This document shows, one piece after another, positions 29,401 to 38,374 of a DNA stretch of 64,000 bases. Below the pieces are notes generated by a model, which made no database searches, had not been told where the DNA came from, and worked only from the letters and a program-made list of their open reading frames with translations. The first letter of the stretch is position 1. Every line of letters starts with the position of its first letter. The stretch spans positions 81,320 through 145,319 of the forward strand of contig CALXBG010000112.1 of assembly GCA_944386485.1 (NCBI GenBank). The letters are read 5' to 3'. Position numbers and translations under genes: made by a program. This DNA comes from an uncultured Pygmaiobacter sp. GTDB lineage: Bacteria > Bacillota > Clostridia > Oscillospirales > Ruminococcaceae.

Positions 29401-30758
29401 GGATCAGCAAAGGTATTAAAGACCTCGGTAACCTCGCCATTTTCAATCCGCACCGCGCCGATCTCGGTAATCTTGTCACGACTTGGTGAGAGCCCGGTCG
29501 TCTCGATATCGAACGAGATAAAAGCGCCACGCAGGCTCCCCCGCGCTTCGCCATAGACCACGTCCACCATATCGTCAACAAAATAGGCCTCGCAGCCATA
29601 AATCAGCTTAAAATCCGGGTTCTTTTTTCGCACGTCGTCCGCCGCTGCCATTGCTTCGGGAAAGCCCTGCACCACGCCGTGGTCGGTGATCGCGATTGCA
29701 TTATGGCCAAATCGAGCGGCCATCCGCACCGCATCGCCGGGATCATCCATCCCGTCCATCGAACTGAGCTTGGTGTGCAGGTGCAGCTCAATCCGCTTTT
29801 GCGGCGCGTGATCTTCCCGTCTGCGCCGCTCCACCTTGAGCACATCAAACGGGGTAATCACATAGTCATTCTCATATCGGTCATAGTTGCAGATCCCCTT
29901 GACAATCAAGGTGTCTCCTGGCCGGATATTGTCCCAGCGGTCGGTATTCTCATCCAATTCGGCCCGGATCTTAAGGTTGATCGAGGAGGTCTTATCGGTG
30001 ATCGAAATGCTGTAAACCTTGCGGAAGCTGCCCTTGAGCTCATTGGCAAACACATCGCCCCAGATGGTGACCTTTCCGCTGTCCTGTCCCAGATCTTTGA
30101 TCGGCACGATATTGTTGACCTTGAACGGATGGCCGTTCACCAGCTTAGGCGGCGTGGCGGTCAGTTCAAGCCCATCCACGCTGATCTCGGTTTTCTCCGC
30201 CCTCGGTTCGTTCCGCTGGGCGGGCGCTGCGGTGATGACCGGCTGTTTTGCCAGCATCCGCGCTTCCACCTTCTGGGGGTCGAGACGCTCAGAACAGCAG
30301 ATTTCGACCCGCGGGCGCACCCCGGTCGATTTCAGGATCCGCATCGAGAGCTTTTCGGCAAACTCCATCTGCCGCAGCAGCGTATCCCCCTGTCTCAGAT
30401 CGATCCGAATCGTCTCCCCCTCGATCTCAACCCCACAGCCCTCGAGAAAGCCGTTGATCGGCAAACCCTCCCGTTTGAGTTCCTCGGCAAGGGCAAGTAC
30501 GCCGTCCCGATCCAGCGCGGCATAATCCAGCGCGTTGCGAACCGAGACGGAAAACCCCTCAAACCGGCCTGCCAGCAGCGCCTCAAGTTGTGCACACTCC
30601 GATGAGGTAAACGGATGACTGGTGTGCAGAGTGAGGTAAACAGTTCGCTGAGCACGCTCTACCACGACCGCCTCGACACGGGCATCTTCCAATTTTTCTC
30701 CCAGCTGCCCGGATGTTTCCGGCCAGAGCTTAGAAACCAGCGCTTCCGTCTTCCCCAC
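26460..30758 (-). CDS. polC: DNA polymerase III PolC-type alpha subunit
   Basis: Main replicative polymerase of low-GC Firmicutes with built-in proofreading. The 1432-residue protein has a divergent N-terminal region, an OB domain (about 225-305), a PHP domain split by the exonuclease (starts RIELHLHTKLSSMDGM, about 322), a DEDDh 3'-5' exonuclease (FISFDIETTG, about 413, to HRASDDA), a zinc module (CPNC...CPVC), and polymerase palm motifs GSRGSVGSS and DIDLNFSGE. It opens with a GTG at 30758 shortly after AGAGAGGG. It follows ispG by 29 bases at the end of the pyrH operon; no clear terminator follows. Confidence 0.98.
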   Translation of the reverse strand: MGKTEALVSKLWPETSGQLGEKLEDARVEAVVVERAQRTVYLTLHTSHPFTSSECAQLEALLAGRFEGFSVSVRNALDYAALDRDGVLALAEELKREGLPINGFLEGCGVEIEGETIRIDLRQGDTLLRQMEFAEKLSMRILKSTGVRPRVEICCSERLDPQKVEARMLAKQPVITAAPAQRNEPRAEKTEISVDGLELTATPPKLVNGHPFKVNNIVPIKDLGQDSGKVTIWGDVFANELKGSFRKVYSISITDKTSSINLKIRAELDENTDRWDNIRPGDTLIVKGICNYDRYENDYVITPFDVLKVERRRREDHAPQKRIELHLHTKLSSMDGMDDPGDAVRMAARFGHNAIAITDHGVVQGFPEAMAAADDVRKKNPDFKLIYGCEAYFVDDMVDVVYGEARGSLRGAFISFDIETTGLSPSRDKITEIGAVRIENGEVTEVFNTFADPEMPIPPKIVQLIGITDEMVRGAPSQTEAVRAFLEFAGDLPLIAHNAHGFDIRFIRIAAKNGGLPFENAYIDTLPLAQALYRLKKYKLDVIANHLELPPFNHHRASDDARILAEIFIRMIDDLEFKGIHNIEQINTGLGSTRALSKKNFHMILLVRNSIGLKNLYKLVSRAHIDHFFKVPRIPRSLLIENREGLLVGSACEAGELYRAIVEGRSDAELKKIAKFYDFLEVQPIGNNAYMIREGIVSSEEEIQNFNRTVVRLADELQKPCVATGDVHFLEPEDAAYRAVLQAGNGFKDADQQAPLYFRTTEEMLNEFAYFDPQKAIELVVENPAKIADMIDGDLRAIPRGTYTPTIEGADEMLRTATMENAKRRYGDPLPEILEKRLTRELDSIIKHGFAVLYVIAVKLVAYSNEHGYQVGSRGSVGSSAVANFSGISEVNPLPPHYLCPNCKYSEFFTDGSVADGFDLPDKNCPVCGSKLMMDGHDIPFETFLGFDGDKEPDIDLNFSGEYQSQVHRYTEELFGKEFVFKAGTVSALKDKTAYGYVKKYLGERGKVVNRAEENRLTIGCTGVKKTTGQHPGGMVVVPSHHEIYDFCPIQHPADDKDKGVYTTHFEFKYLHDTLLKLDELGHDVPTLYKHLEDMTGISMDSVPMNDPRVISLLTSTEALGIKPEDIGSETGTFGIPELGTNFVRQMLIEAQPKSFSDLIQISGLSHGTDVWNGNAQDLIKNGTCTISEVIGTRDSIMTYLLHKGVEPKQAFNIMELTRKGKVAKAGFPEGAEEMLRAHDVPEWYLDSCKKIKYMFPKAHAVAYLIAAIRLMWFKVYHPLEFYATYFTVRGEDIDYEAAVGGKRVAAAHLKEVTARLKENKNAKDEDLLTSLQMVSEMLARGYEFLPIELGKSEAKRYLVEDGKIRLPYLSMKGIGEAAAVAMEAACKENDSFLSIDEFQSMAGVSSAVIDSLDAAGVFRDLPKSSQISLFG

Positions 30759-30787
30759 CCCTCTCTTTTCAAATTAAACTGCAACTG

Positions 30788-31831
30788 TTACAGTTTTTCG
30801 ATCTCCTCCAGCAGCTGACCGACGATGTCGCCGCGCAGCGTGCGGATCTGCTGTCCTTTGATGAAGAGCACGGCGGAATCCACCCCGCCGGCAATGCCGA
30901 TATCGGCCTCCCGCGCCTCGCCGGGGCCGTTGACAACGCAGCCCATCACCGCGACCTTGATCGGCTTTTTGCAGCCCGCAAGCCGCCGCTCAACCTCCTG
31001 GGCAATCTCGGCAACCTTGATATTGGTCCGTCCGCAGGTCGGACAGCTGACGACCTCCGGCCCGGGAACCGCAAAGCCGGCCGCCCGCAGAATATCAAAG
31101 CCGGCTTGTACCTCTTTCTCCGGCTCATCGGTCAGCGAGACCCGCAGCGTGTCCCCGATGCCATCGAGCAACAGGCCGCCGATGCCCATTGCCGACTTGA
31201 TCAATCCCATCCGGTAAGTACCCGCCTCTGTCACCCCGATGTGCAGCGGGTAATCGCAGGCCTCGGCCAGCAGGCGGTAGGCTTCGATCACGGTGGGCAC
31301 GTTGCTCGACTTGATGCTGATGACAATATCCTCAAAATCATGCCGTTCAAGAATCCGCACATGCCGCATCGCACTCTCGCAGAGCGCTTGCGGGGTCGGG
31401 CTGCCGTACTTTTCCAGCAGCTCTTTTTCCAGGCTGCCCGCATTGACCCCGATCCGGATCGGCAGTCCGCGCTCGCGGCAGGCACGCACCACCGCGGCGA
31501 CCCGGTCATCTCCGCCGATATTGCCGGGGTTAATCCGGATCTTGTCCGCCCCTGCCTCAGCCGCAGCGATCGCCGCGCGGTAGTCAAAGTGAATGTCCGC
31601 CACCAGCGGAATTGAAACCTCCCGCTTAATTGCGCTGACTACTGCGGCGTCGTCGGGACTGGGTACCGTAACCCGGATGATCTGGCAGCCCGCGACCTCG
31701 AGCCGCTTGGCCTGCGCGACATTTCCCGCGATGTCCTTAACCGGCACGTTCAACATGCTCTGTACCGCGATGGGATTCTCTCCGCCGATACGCAGCGAAC
31801 CGATTTTGACCTCTCTGCGAAGCTTTCTCAT
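30788..31831 (-). CDS. ispG: 4-hydroxy-3-methylbut-2-en-1-yl diphosphate synthase
   Basis: [4Fe-4S] enzyme making HMBPP in the non-mevalonate isoprenoid pathway. The 347-residue protein has the TIM-barrel N-terminus (IAVQSMLNVPVKD, PLVADIHFDYR, KIRINPGNIG) and the C-terminal cluster domain with SCPTCGRTN and MGCVVNGPGE supplying three Cys and a Glu. The ATG at 31831 has AAAGG about 9 bases upstream; an ATG three codons earlier abuts that AAAGG directly and is less likely. It lies 13 bases after rseP and acts in the same pathway as Dxr two genes upstream. Confidence 0.96.
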   Translation of the reverse strand: MRKLRREVKIGSLRIGGENPIAVQSMLNVPVKDIAGNVAQAKRLEVAGCQIIRVTVPSPDDAAVVSAIKREVSIPLVADIHFDYRAAIAAAEAGADKIRINPGNIGGDDRVAAVVRACRERGLPIRIGVNAGSLEKELLEKYGSPTPQALCESAMRHVRILERHDFEDIVISIKSSNVPTVIEAYRLLAEACDYPLHIGVTEAGTYRMGLIKSAMGIGGLLLDGIGDTLRVSLTDEPEKEVQAGFDILRAAGFAVPGPEVVSCPTCGRTNIKVAEIAQEVERRLAGCKKPIKVAVMGCVVNGPGEAREADIGIAGGVDSAVLFIKGQQIRTLRGDIVGQLLEEIEKL

Positions 31832-31844
31832 TCCTGTCATCCTT

Positions 31845-32870
31845 TCATCCGGTAATCAACCGGGCAATGTCGTTGTAGGTGACGAACAGCATTAGACCAA
31901 TCAATACTGCAAAACCCGCGAGGTTGATATAAATCTCATACTTTTCAGGCAGCGCCTTGCGCCGGATTCCTTCGACCAGCAGCAGTACCAACTTGCCGCC
32001 GTCCAGGGCCGGGAATGGAATCAGATTGAAGATTCCCAGATTGATGGTAATCACCGCGAGGATCAACAGAATCGGCTCCCAGCCGATCGATGCGGCCTCG
32101 CTGATAACGCTCACGATTCCCACCGGCCCGGTCAGGTTATTGGTTGCAACCCGCCCGGTCACCAGGTCGACCAGGCTCAAAAAGATCATGCGGGCAAGCG
32201 AGCAGGTCCACAGCGCCGCTTCCTTGACAACATTCAACGGCGTCTTTTCGATCGGCAGCACCTTGAAGTCGATGATCATGCCGACCGAGCCATCCTCAAG
32301 TTTCTGGGTATCGAACTGCACCTCGAGTTCCACCTTCTCGCCGTTCCGCAGTACCGTCATGGATGCGGTAGCGTCCTGGGTGCGCGCGAGCTCATAGACC
32401 AGATCGTCGGCAACAAAACAGCGCCGGCCGTTGACCGCGAGAATCTCGTCTCCGATCTGCAATCCGCTGGCCTGGCTGGCAGCGTTCTCGGCAAACTGAC
32501 TGACGGTGCGGCTGGTAATCGCGCTCTGCTGTGAGACAAGAAAAACGAGCACGATAAAACCGAGCAGCATATTCATCACCGCACCGGCGGCGACAACAAG
32601 AAACCGCTTCCACACCTTTGCTTTGCTGAAGGAACGCTCGTCCTCCGACGCCTCGTCTTCCCCTTCCATGCTGACATAACCGCCGATCGGCAGCAGGCGC
32701 AGAGCATAGAGAGTTTCCCCGCGCTGATGGCGCAGCAATGCCGGCCCCATACCGATCGAAAACTCATTGACCTTGATCCCGCAGAACTTCGCGGTGGCAA
32801 AATGCCCCAGCTCATGGATAAAGATCACCGATCCGAAAACCAGAATGGAAACTAAAATCGTAATAATCAA
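31845..32870 (-). CDS. rseP: Site-2 membrane metalloprotease RseP
   Basis: Intramembrane zinc protease that cleaves anti-sigma factors and signal-peptide remnants (RasP in Bacillus). The 341-residue protein has HExxH in the first membrane helix (FIHELGHFATAKF), one PDZ domain (about 115-195, LQIGDEILAVNGRRC), and the second active-site motif FPALDGGKL near the C-terminus. The TTG start at 32870 has AAGGAG 7 bases upstream. It follows dxr by 81 bases, the standard dxr-rseP-ispG order. Confidence 0.95.
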   Translation of the reverse strand: MIITILVSILVFGSVIFIHELGHFATAKFCGIKVNEFSIGMGPALLRHQRGETLYALRLLPIGGYVSMEGEDEASEDERSFSKAKVWKRFLVVAAGAVMNMLLGFIVLVFLVSQQSAITSRTVSQFAENAASQASGLQIGDEILAVNGRRCFVADDLVYELARTQDATASMTVLRNGEKVELEVQFDTQKLEDGSVGMIIDFKVLPIEKTPLNVVKEAALWTCSLARMIFLSLVDLVTGRVATNNLTGPVGIVSVISEAASIGWEPILLILAVITINLGIFNLIPFPALDGGKLVLLLVEGIRRKALPEKYEIYINLAGFAVLIGLMLFVTYNDIARLITG

Positions 32871-32951
32871 AGCACTTCTCCTTCTGCGCGGCCCACAGGC
32901 GCACTTAGATTCTTTTCCTTTCCTGCCTGCAGGCCCGGATTGCGCCGCAAA

Positions 32952-34112
32952 TTACCGTGAAACCGCTTCCTCCACCATCCGGCGCGCCTGCGCATCACAG
33001 GCGAACACGTCCTCGAGGACATAGCTGCCGGTTGCATCCGAGAACCGATCAACCGCCATCTGGGCAAATCGACCGATATCGAGAAACCCGATCTTCCCCT
33101 TCAGGAACAGCTCGACTGCCTTCTCATTCGCCCCGTTTACCGCAGTAGGTACCAGCCCGCCCAGCGCGATCGCCCGCTTGGCCGCTGCAAGACAGCAGAA
33201 AGTTTCTTCGTCCGGCAGGTCAAAGGTCAGTTTGCCCAGGGTGGCGAAATCCAATTCGGGCGCCGGTCCCACCTCCCGCTCAGGCCAGGTCAGCGCATAC
33301 TGGATCGGGATTCGCATATCCGGAACCCCAAGCTGCGCGATAATTGAGTTATCGGCAAACTGTACCATCGAGTGGATGATACTCTGCCGCTGCACGATGA
33401 TCTGCACCTTTTCCTGCGGCAGGCCGAACAGCCAGACCGCTTCAATCAGCTCCAGGCCCTTGTTCATCAGGCTGGCGCTGTCAATCGTAATCTTGCTGCC
33501 CATGCTCCAGTTGGGGTGCCGCAGCGCGTCGGCAGCGGTCATTCCCCGCAGCTCGTCGGCTGTCTTGCCAAAGAAGGGACCGCCCGATGCGGTGAGCAGG
33601 ATCTTGGTCAGCTTTTTGGCCGAATGGGGATCCTGCAGACATTGGAAGATCGCAGAGTGCTCGCTGTCCACCGGCAGCAGATGAACTCCCTTGCAGCGAA
33701 CCGCCTCGGTTACCAGCGCACCGCCGGTAACAAGGCTCTCTTTATTCGCCAGCGCAAGATCCTTGCCGCTCTCAATCGCGGCGAGAGAGGAGGCCAGTCC
33801 GGCGATACCGACGACGGCGTTCAGCAGGACATCGGCCCCCGGCATTGCGGCCAGCTCAGTCAGGCCCTGCGAACCCTCAAGCAGCAGCGGCGGCTGGGAC
33901 ATCCCCTCCAGCTCAGATTTGACTCGCTGCGCCGCAGCAGGATCGACTACCGCGACCGCCTTGGGATGAAATTCGGCAATCTGCCGCAGCAGCAGTTCGG
34001 CGTTCCGGTTCGCAGCGAGGCCAAAAACTTCATACCCCTGTGCCCGGATAACATCAAGACTTTGGGTTCCGATCGAGCCGGTTGACCCCAGCAGCGTAAT
34101 CCGTTTTGTCAT
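32952..34112 (-). CDS. dxr: 1-deoxy-D-xylulose 5-phosphate reductoisomerase
   Basis: NADPH-dependent enzyme that rearranges and reduces DXP to MEP, the committed step of the non-mevalonate pathway. The 386-residue protein has the NADPH fold GSTGSIGTQSLDV, the metal/substrate motifs PVDSEHSAIFQCL and MGSKITIDSASLMNKGLE, and a helical C-terminal domain. GGAGG precedes the ATG. It follows cdsA by 15 bases. Confidence 0.97.
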   Translation of the reverse strand: MTKRITLLGSTGSIGTQSLDVIRAQGYEVFGLAANRNAELLLRQIAEFHPKAVAVVDPAAAQRVKSELEGMSQPPLLLEGSQGLTELAAMPGADVLLNAVVGIAGLASSLAAIESGKDLALANKESLVTGGALVTEAVRCKGVHLLPVDSEHSAIFQCLQDPHSAKKLTKILLTASGGPFFGKTADELRGMTAADALRHPNWSMGSKITIDSASLMNKGLELIEAVWLFGLPQEKVQIIVQRQSIIHSMVQFADNSIIAQLGVPDMRIPIQYALTWPEREVGPAPELDFATLGKLTFDLPDEETFCCLAAAKRAIALGGLVPTAVNGANEKAVELFLKGKIGFLDIGRFAQMAVDRFSDATGSYVLEDVFACDAQARRMVEEAVSR

Positions 34113-34127
34113 GTTTGCTCCCTCCAG

Positions 34128-34994
34128 TTATCGTGAGATAAAAGGCAGCCATCTGGAAACAAGCGAGACGAACGGCATAACCAACAATACGCTGTCAAAC
34201 CTGTCCAGTATACCGCCATGCCCCGGAAAGATCGAGCCGTAGTCCTTGATACCGCATTGCCGCTTGATCGCTGAGGTGAACAGGTCACCCATCATGCCCA
34301 GCACACTCGCAATGATTCCGACCCCACAGACAGTAAGGTAGCTTTTCAGCCCTACTGTCGGAATGCTTTCACCGGTCTCCAGCAGAGGCAGCAGCGCGGA
34401 ATATCCCCAGGTAAACAGGCACCCCAGCAGCATGCTGCCAAAAATTGCACCAATGGCGCCCTCGATCGTCTTGTTCGGGCTAACCCGGGGGGCGAGCTTA
34501 TGCTTGCCGAAGCGCACCCCGGTCAGATAGGCCGCGCTGTCTCCGCCCCATGCAAAGCCAAAGCCGAGCAGGATCAAATAGAGGGAATCATACCCATACT
34601 GCTCCAAGGGAAAGAGGATCTTAAAGGAAATAATCGAGTAGAATCCGAACAGCACAATGCCGCAAAAAAAGATGACCTCGCTCACCTGTGCAAAGGTCAA
34701 TTCCTTGACCTCAAAAATAACACAGACCGCAATATAGACGATGAAGAGGAAGAAGAGCAGCGGCATAAAACCGCGGATCTCATCATGGTCGCTCAAGATA
34801 ACGATCAACGCCATCGGCACAATCGCGCAATACAGCCAGATCGCATGCGAAATGCGAAAGGCGCTGATGATCTCATAAAAAGCAAGGATGCAGATCATCG
34901 CCACAATGATATTGAAGACAAAATAGTTATAGAAATAGAGCGCGAGAAACAGGATTGGGATCCCGACCAGGGAGGTTATCACCCTTGTTTTCAT
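34128..34994 (-). CDS. cdsA: Phosphatidate cytidylyltransferase
   Basis: Makes CDP-diacylglycerol from phosphatidic acid and CTP at the membrane. The 288-residue protein has seven to eight membrane helices and the C-terminal CdsA signature: GDSAAYLTGVRFGKH, SPNKTIEGAIGA, and SAIKRQCGIKDYGSIFPGHG followed by GILDRFDS. AAAGGATGG precedes the ATG. It lies between uppS and dxr, so phospholipid and isoprenoid lipid synthesis are co-transcribed. Confidence 0.96.
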   Translation of the reverse strand: MKTRVITSLVGIPILFLALYFYNYFVFNIIVAMICILAFYEIISAFRISHAIWLYCAIVPMALIVILSDHDEIRGFMPLLFFLFIVYIAVCVIFEVKELTFAQVSEVIFFCGIVLFGFYSIISFKILFPLEQYGYDSLYLILLGFGFAWGGDSAAYLTGVRFGKHKLAPRVSPNKTIEGAIGAIFGSMLLGCLFTWGYSALLPLLETGESIPTVGLKSYLTVCGVGIIASVLGMMGDLFTSAIKRQCGIKDYGSIFPGHGGILDRFDSVLLVMPFVSLVSRWLPFISR

Positions 34995-35055
34995 CTCTAG
35001 CCCATCCTTTCAGCATAATATCAAGCCGGTATGTCATCTTTGACGACCAGCGCGG

Positions 35056-35769
35056 TCAGATGCCGCCAAAGCGGCGGTCTCTTTGGTAAAATTCCTCAAT
35101 CGCCGCATCCAGATGCTTGCGGGTAAAGTCCGGCCAAAGCACATCCATGTAGATGAATTCAGTATAGGCGCTCTGCCAGAGCAGGAAATTAGACAGCCGT
35201 TTTTCCCCGCTCGGACGCAGAATGAAGTCAGGATCCTTCTGGCCTGCGGTGTATAACTGACCAGCGAGCATCTCCTCGTCAATCTGTTCCGGATCCAAAA
35301 GGCCCTGCGCCGCTCTGCGTGCCAGCGCGCGGGCGGCATGGGTGATCTCCTCTCTGCCGCCGTAATTGATGGCGACATTGATTATCATGCCTTTATTATC
35401 CTTTGTCCCCTCTTCAATCTCGGCCATCAGCTTCTTGATCTCATCGCTCAGCGGCGTTTTGTCGCCGAGAATGATGATCCGGTTATCCTCTTTTTTATAG
35501 TCAAACGCCCGGGTGAGGTATTCCTTGAGCAGGCGCATGATCGCGTCGACCTCGCTCTTGGGCCGCTTCCAGTTCTCGGTGGAAAATGCGTAAAAGGTCG
35601 TCGCCTCGACCCCGAGCTGCTTGCAGTACTTGACCATATCCTGAAAGACCTGTGCACCCTTGGTATGCCCCGCAGTACGCGGCAAGCCTCTGCGCTTTGC
35701 CCAGCGGCCGTTTCCGTCCATGATAAAGCCGATATGCAGCCCTTTGGCGCCGCTATTACTCTCCGCCAT
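35056..35769 (-). CDS. uppS: Undecaprenyl diphosphate synthase
   Basis: Cis-prenyltransferase that makes the C55 carrier lipid for cell-wall and surface polysaccharides. The 237-residue protein has the catalytic Asp in HIGFIMDGNGRWAKRRG, the conserved FSTENWKRP and the terminal pyrophosphate-binding RPSGEKRLSNFLLWQSAYTE. CGGAGG precedes the ATG. Gap to frr is 93 bases. Confidence 0.97.
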   Translation of the reverse strand: MAESNSGAKGLHIGFIMDGNGRWAKRRGLPRTAGHTKGAQVFQDMVKYCKQLGVEATTFYAFSTENWKRPKSEVDAIMRLLKEYLTRAFDYKKEDNRIIILGDKTPLSDEIKKLMAEIEEGTKDNKGMIINVAINYGGREEITHAARALARRAAQGLLDPEQIDEEMLAGQLYTAGQKDPDFILRPSGEKRLSNFLLWQSAYTEFIYMDVLWPDFTRKHLDAAIEEFYQRDRRFGGI

Positions 35770-35862
35770 CTTCTGCCTCCGTTTTTCTCTAAAAGACCGA
35801 GCCGCAGAGGTTGCGAGCGGGTCTCCCCCCTCGTCCTGCGCGGCCCGGCGCTCTTTAATCGA

Positions 35863-36417
35863 TTAGATCTCCATGATCTCTTTGACCTTTTCCTCACAGA
35901 CCTTATCGATCTTCTTGATAAATTTATCGGTGATCTTCTGCATCTCTTCCTCGAGCTCCTTCTGATCGTCCTCGGTGAGCTCGCCGGCTTTCTTCTTAGT
36001 CTTAAATTTGTCCATCGCGTCACGGCGGACGTTGCGGACCGCAACCTTGCCCTCCTCGGCCATCTTCTGGGCGTCCTTGGTCAGCGCCTTGCGCCGCTCC
36101 TCGGTCGGGGCCGGGAAAACCAGCCGCATGATCCGGCCGTCATTGGTCGGGTTGATGCCGACATCGCTGGTCAGAATCGCCTTTTCGATCGCTCGCATCA
36201 TCGAGGGATCCCAAGGCTGAATGGTCAAAATGCGCGCCTCGGCGACAGCAACGGCCGCAACCTGATTGATCGGGGTCGGGCTGCCATAGTAGTCGACCAT
36301 AACCTTATCCAGAATTCCGGGATTGGCGCGCCCGGCGCGGATTCCCTTGAGCTCCCGGCAGAGGTGATCGACGGCGCTCTCCATCTTCGCTTCGTACTTT
36401 TGGGTCAGCTCACTCAT
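35863..36417 (-). CDS. frr: Ribosome recycling factor
   Basis: With EF-G splits post-termination ribosomes. The 184-residue product has the three-helix-bundle family motifs (GIRAGRANPGILDKVMVDYYG, DVGINPTNDGRIMRLVFPAP, RNVRRDA). The ATG at 36417 lies 1 base past the pyrH stop and its AAGGAGG is inside the end of pyrH, so translation is coupled. pyrH-frr adjacency is nearly universal in Firmicutes. Confidence 0.98.
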   Translation of the reverse strand: MSELTQKYEAKMESAVDHLCRELKGIRAGRANPGILDKVMVDYYGSPTPINQVAAVAVAEARILTIQPWDPSMMRAIEKAILTSDVGINPTNDGRIMRLVFPAPTEERRKALTKDAQKMAEEGKVAVRNVRRDAMDKFKTKKKAGELTEDDQKELEEEMQKITDKFIKKIDKVCEEKVKEIMEI

Positions 36418-36418
36418 A

Positions 36419-37132
36419 TCAGTTATCCTCCTTGACCAATGTGCCCACGTCCTCACCGCAGAGCGCGCGGACAATATTTTCGGGATCGGAAATGTCGAAC
36501 ACGAGCAGCGGCAGCTTGTTATCGCGGCACATCGTCGCCGCGGTGGAATCCATCACCGCCAGCTGGTCGCTGAGTACCTGAGAGAACGAGAGGGTATCAT
36601 ACCGCTTTGCATCCGCAAACTTATGCGGATCCTTGTCATAGACACCATCCACCATCGTGGCCTTAAAGACAATCTCCGCATTGATCTCAACAGCGCGTAG
36701 TGCGGAGGCGGTATCGGTGGAGAAGAAGGGGTTGCCGGTTCCGCAGGCGAGGATGACAACTCTTCCCTTTTCCAGATGACGGGTGGCGCGGTTGCGGATA
36801 TAAGGCTCTGCAACCTGCTGCATCGTAAGCGCGGTCTGCACCCGAACCTCAAGCCCCAGATGCTCCAGCGCGTCGGCTACTGCAAGGGCGTTCATAACCG
36901 TCGCGAGCATCCCGATCTGATCGGCACGGGTCCGCTCCATATCCCCGCTGGATCTTCCACGCCAAAAGTTGCCGCCACCGACCACAATTGCGATCTCGGC
37001 GCCAAGTTCATGCGCTTTCCGAATACTTTCACAGATCCGCACAACCACATTATAGTCAATGCCCATCTTTTGGTCGCCCGCCAGCGCCTCACCGGAGAGC
37101 TTGAGCAAAATTCGCTTATATTTCAGCTCCAA
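36419..37132 (-). CDS. pyrH: Uridylate kinase
   Basis: Phosphorylates UMP to UDP; bacterial PyrH is a hexamer of the amino-acid-kinase fold controlled by GTP and UTP. Motifs: [43 protein letters not shown] place the start at a TTG at 37132 (product [10 protein letters not shown], 237 residues) with GGTGG 5 bases upstream, matching usual length; the frame is open 12 codons further to another TTG at 37168 with weaker support. It is the first gene of the long operon reaching polC. Confidence 0.95.
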   Translation of the reverse strand: MELKYKRILLKLSGEALAGDQKMGIDYNVVVRICESIRKAHELGAEIAIVVGGGNFWRGRSSGDMERTRADQIGMLATVMNALAVADALEHLGLEVRVQTALTMQQVAEPYIRNRATRHLEKGRVVILACGTGNPFFSTDTASALRAVEINAEIVFKATMVDGVYDKDPHKFADAKRYDTLSFSQVLSDQLAVMDSTAATMCRDNKLPLLVFDISDPENIVRALCGEDVGTLVKEDN

Positions 37133-37189
37133 ACTAACCACCGCCTGCTCTTTTTTATTTCCCGCCAAACGGCGGTTTTCGCTTTTCCT

Positions 37190-37218
37190 ATTTTACAATA
37201 GTTGCCCGTCCTTGTAAA
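37190..37218 (-). promoter_or_regulatory. Promoter for pyrH-...-polC operon
   Basis: TTTACA, 17-base spacer, TAAAAT on the minus strand, each box five of six. It is the only good promoter found before pyrH and probably drives eight genes down to polC. The rest of the 137-base gap to the ABC permease gene holds T-rich sequence but no clear terminator. Confidence 0.7.
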
Positions 37219-37269
37219 CACCCGCTTCTTCAAAAAACAAAAACAGATTCTGTGAATTCGCAGGAAAGT

Positions 37270-38373
37270 TCAAGACTTTCTCTTTCCGCGCAAGCCGCCG
37301 CGGAACCATCTCTTTTTTCTGTCCGGGAATTCTTCGCCGAGCGCAATCTGCTGCTGCATCTGAAGGCGAACCTTTCCCCGCCGTTTGAGGTTGTGCGCGT
37401 GCAGCCACAGACCTGCAAGCGCCGCGGCATAGAGCAATGCGCTGATCAAACCGGAAGGGACCGAAAGTCCCTGCCAAACATCCGTACATGCGTCGACAAT
37501 GCCGAGCAAAAGCACCGAGACACAGCTTTTGAGAATTCCACCACCGCTCGCCCAGACCGCGGCAAATGCCAGATATCCTGCTCCATTCGGCTGAAGGGTA
37601 TAAACCGGCTGCGGCGGCATCAGCGCAATTGCAACCCCGGCGAGGCTGACCGCACCGCCGGCGAACAGCATCCCGTATAGCTGGGTTCGCTGCACACTCC
37701 AGCCAGTTCCAATCAGCGCGGCAGGATTTTCCTCCGCCGCCCGCAGCCGCAGACCGAAATCGGTGCAGTTGAGCAGATAAAAGACCGCAGGAGGAACAAG
37801 CAGCGAGAAATAGGTCAGCCAGCCGGTGGAGCCAAGCAGTCCACCCAGCACCGGAACCTGTGCCAACGAAGGAATCGAGAGCACCGGCAAAGCGCCGACC
37901 TGTGCAGAAGAGACGAGCAAATCTTCCCGGTCAAACAAATGCAGGCACATACCGGAAACCGAAAGCGCAAAGATGTTGAACACAACCCCAGCGAGCAGTT
38001 CATCGGTTTTGAAACGCAGCAGAAACAGGGCAAACAACATGGCTAGCAGCATCCCGGCAATCATCCCGACCAGCAGTCCTACCATCCAGCCAACCCGCGC
38101 GCCGCGCGCCATCAGCTGCTCATACTCTGCGCTTCCCTGTTCCGCTCCGGCCAAAAGAGCCCGGCAAACCAGCGCATCGGCAAAATAAGCCGCCATTCCG
38201 CTGAAGGTCATCACGCCTTCCGCCGCAAGAAAAAACACACCGCTGCGGCGGGCGATTACCAATCCCATCGCGGCCAAAAGTAGCGGGGTGCACACAGCGA
38301 GCAGACGCACCAAATAACCGTTGTCAAATACAGCGGCCCCCATCTGCCGCAACAGTTCGATCAACTGTGCCAT
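37270..38373 (-). CDS. ABC transporter permease, nucleoside/BMP type (second)
   Basis: A 367-residue integral membrane protein with about eight to ten helices and the branched permease fold of the simple-sugar/nucleoside importers (YufQ/NupQ-like): NGYLVRLLAVCTPLLLAAMG, FFLAAEGVMTFSGMAAYF, DELLAGVVFNIFALS. GGGAGGTGG precedes the ATG, one base after the stop of the other permease. It pairs with the 38375-39478 permease to form the channel of an importer energised by the 39471-41018 ATPase. Substrate unknown. Confidence 0.85.
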   Translation of the reverse strand: MAQLIELLRQMGAAVFDNGYLVRLLAVCTPLLLAAMGLVIARRSGVFFLAAEGVMTFSGMAAYFADALVCRALLAGAEQGSAEYEQLMARGARVGWMVGLLVGMIAGMLLAMLFALFLLRFKTDELLAGVVFNIFALSVSGMCLHLFDREDLLVSSAQVGALPVLSIPSLAQVPVLGGLLGSTGWLTYFSLLVPPAVFYLLNCTDFGLRLRAAEENPAALIGTGWSVQRTQLYGMLFAGGAVSLAGVAIALMPPQPVYTLQPNGAGYLAFAAVWASGGGILKSCVSVLLLGIVDACTDVWQGLSVPSGLISALLYAAALAGLWLHAHNLKRRGKVRLQMQQQIALGEEFPDRKKRWFRGGLRGKRKS

Positions 38374-38374
38374 C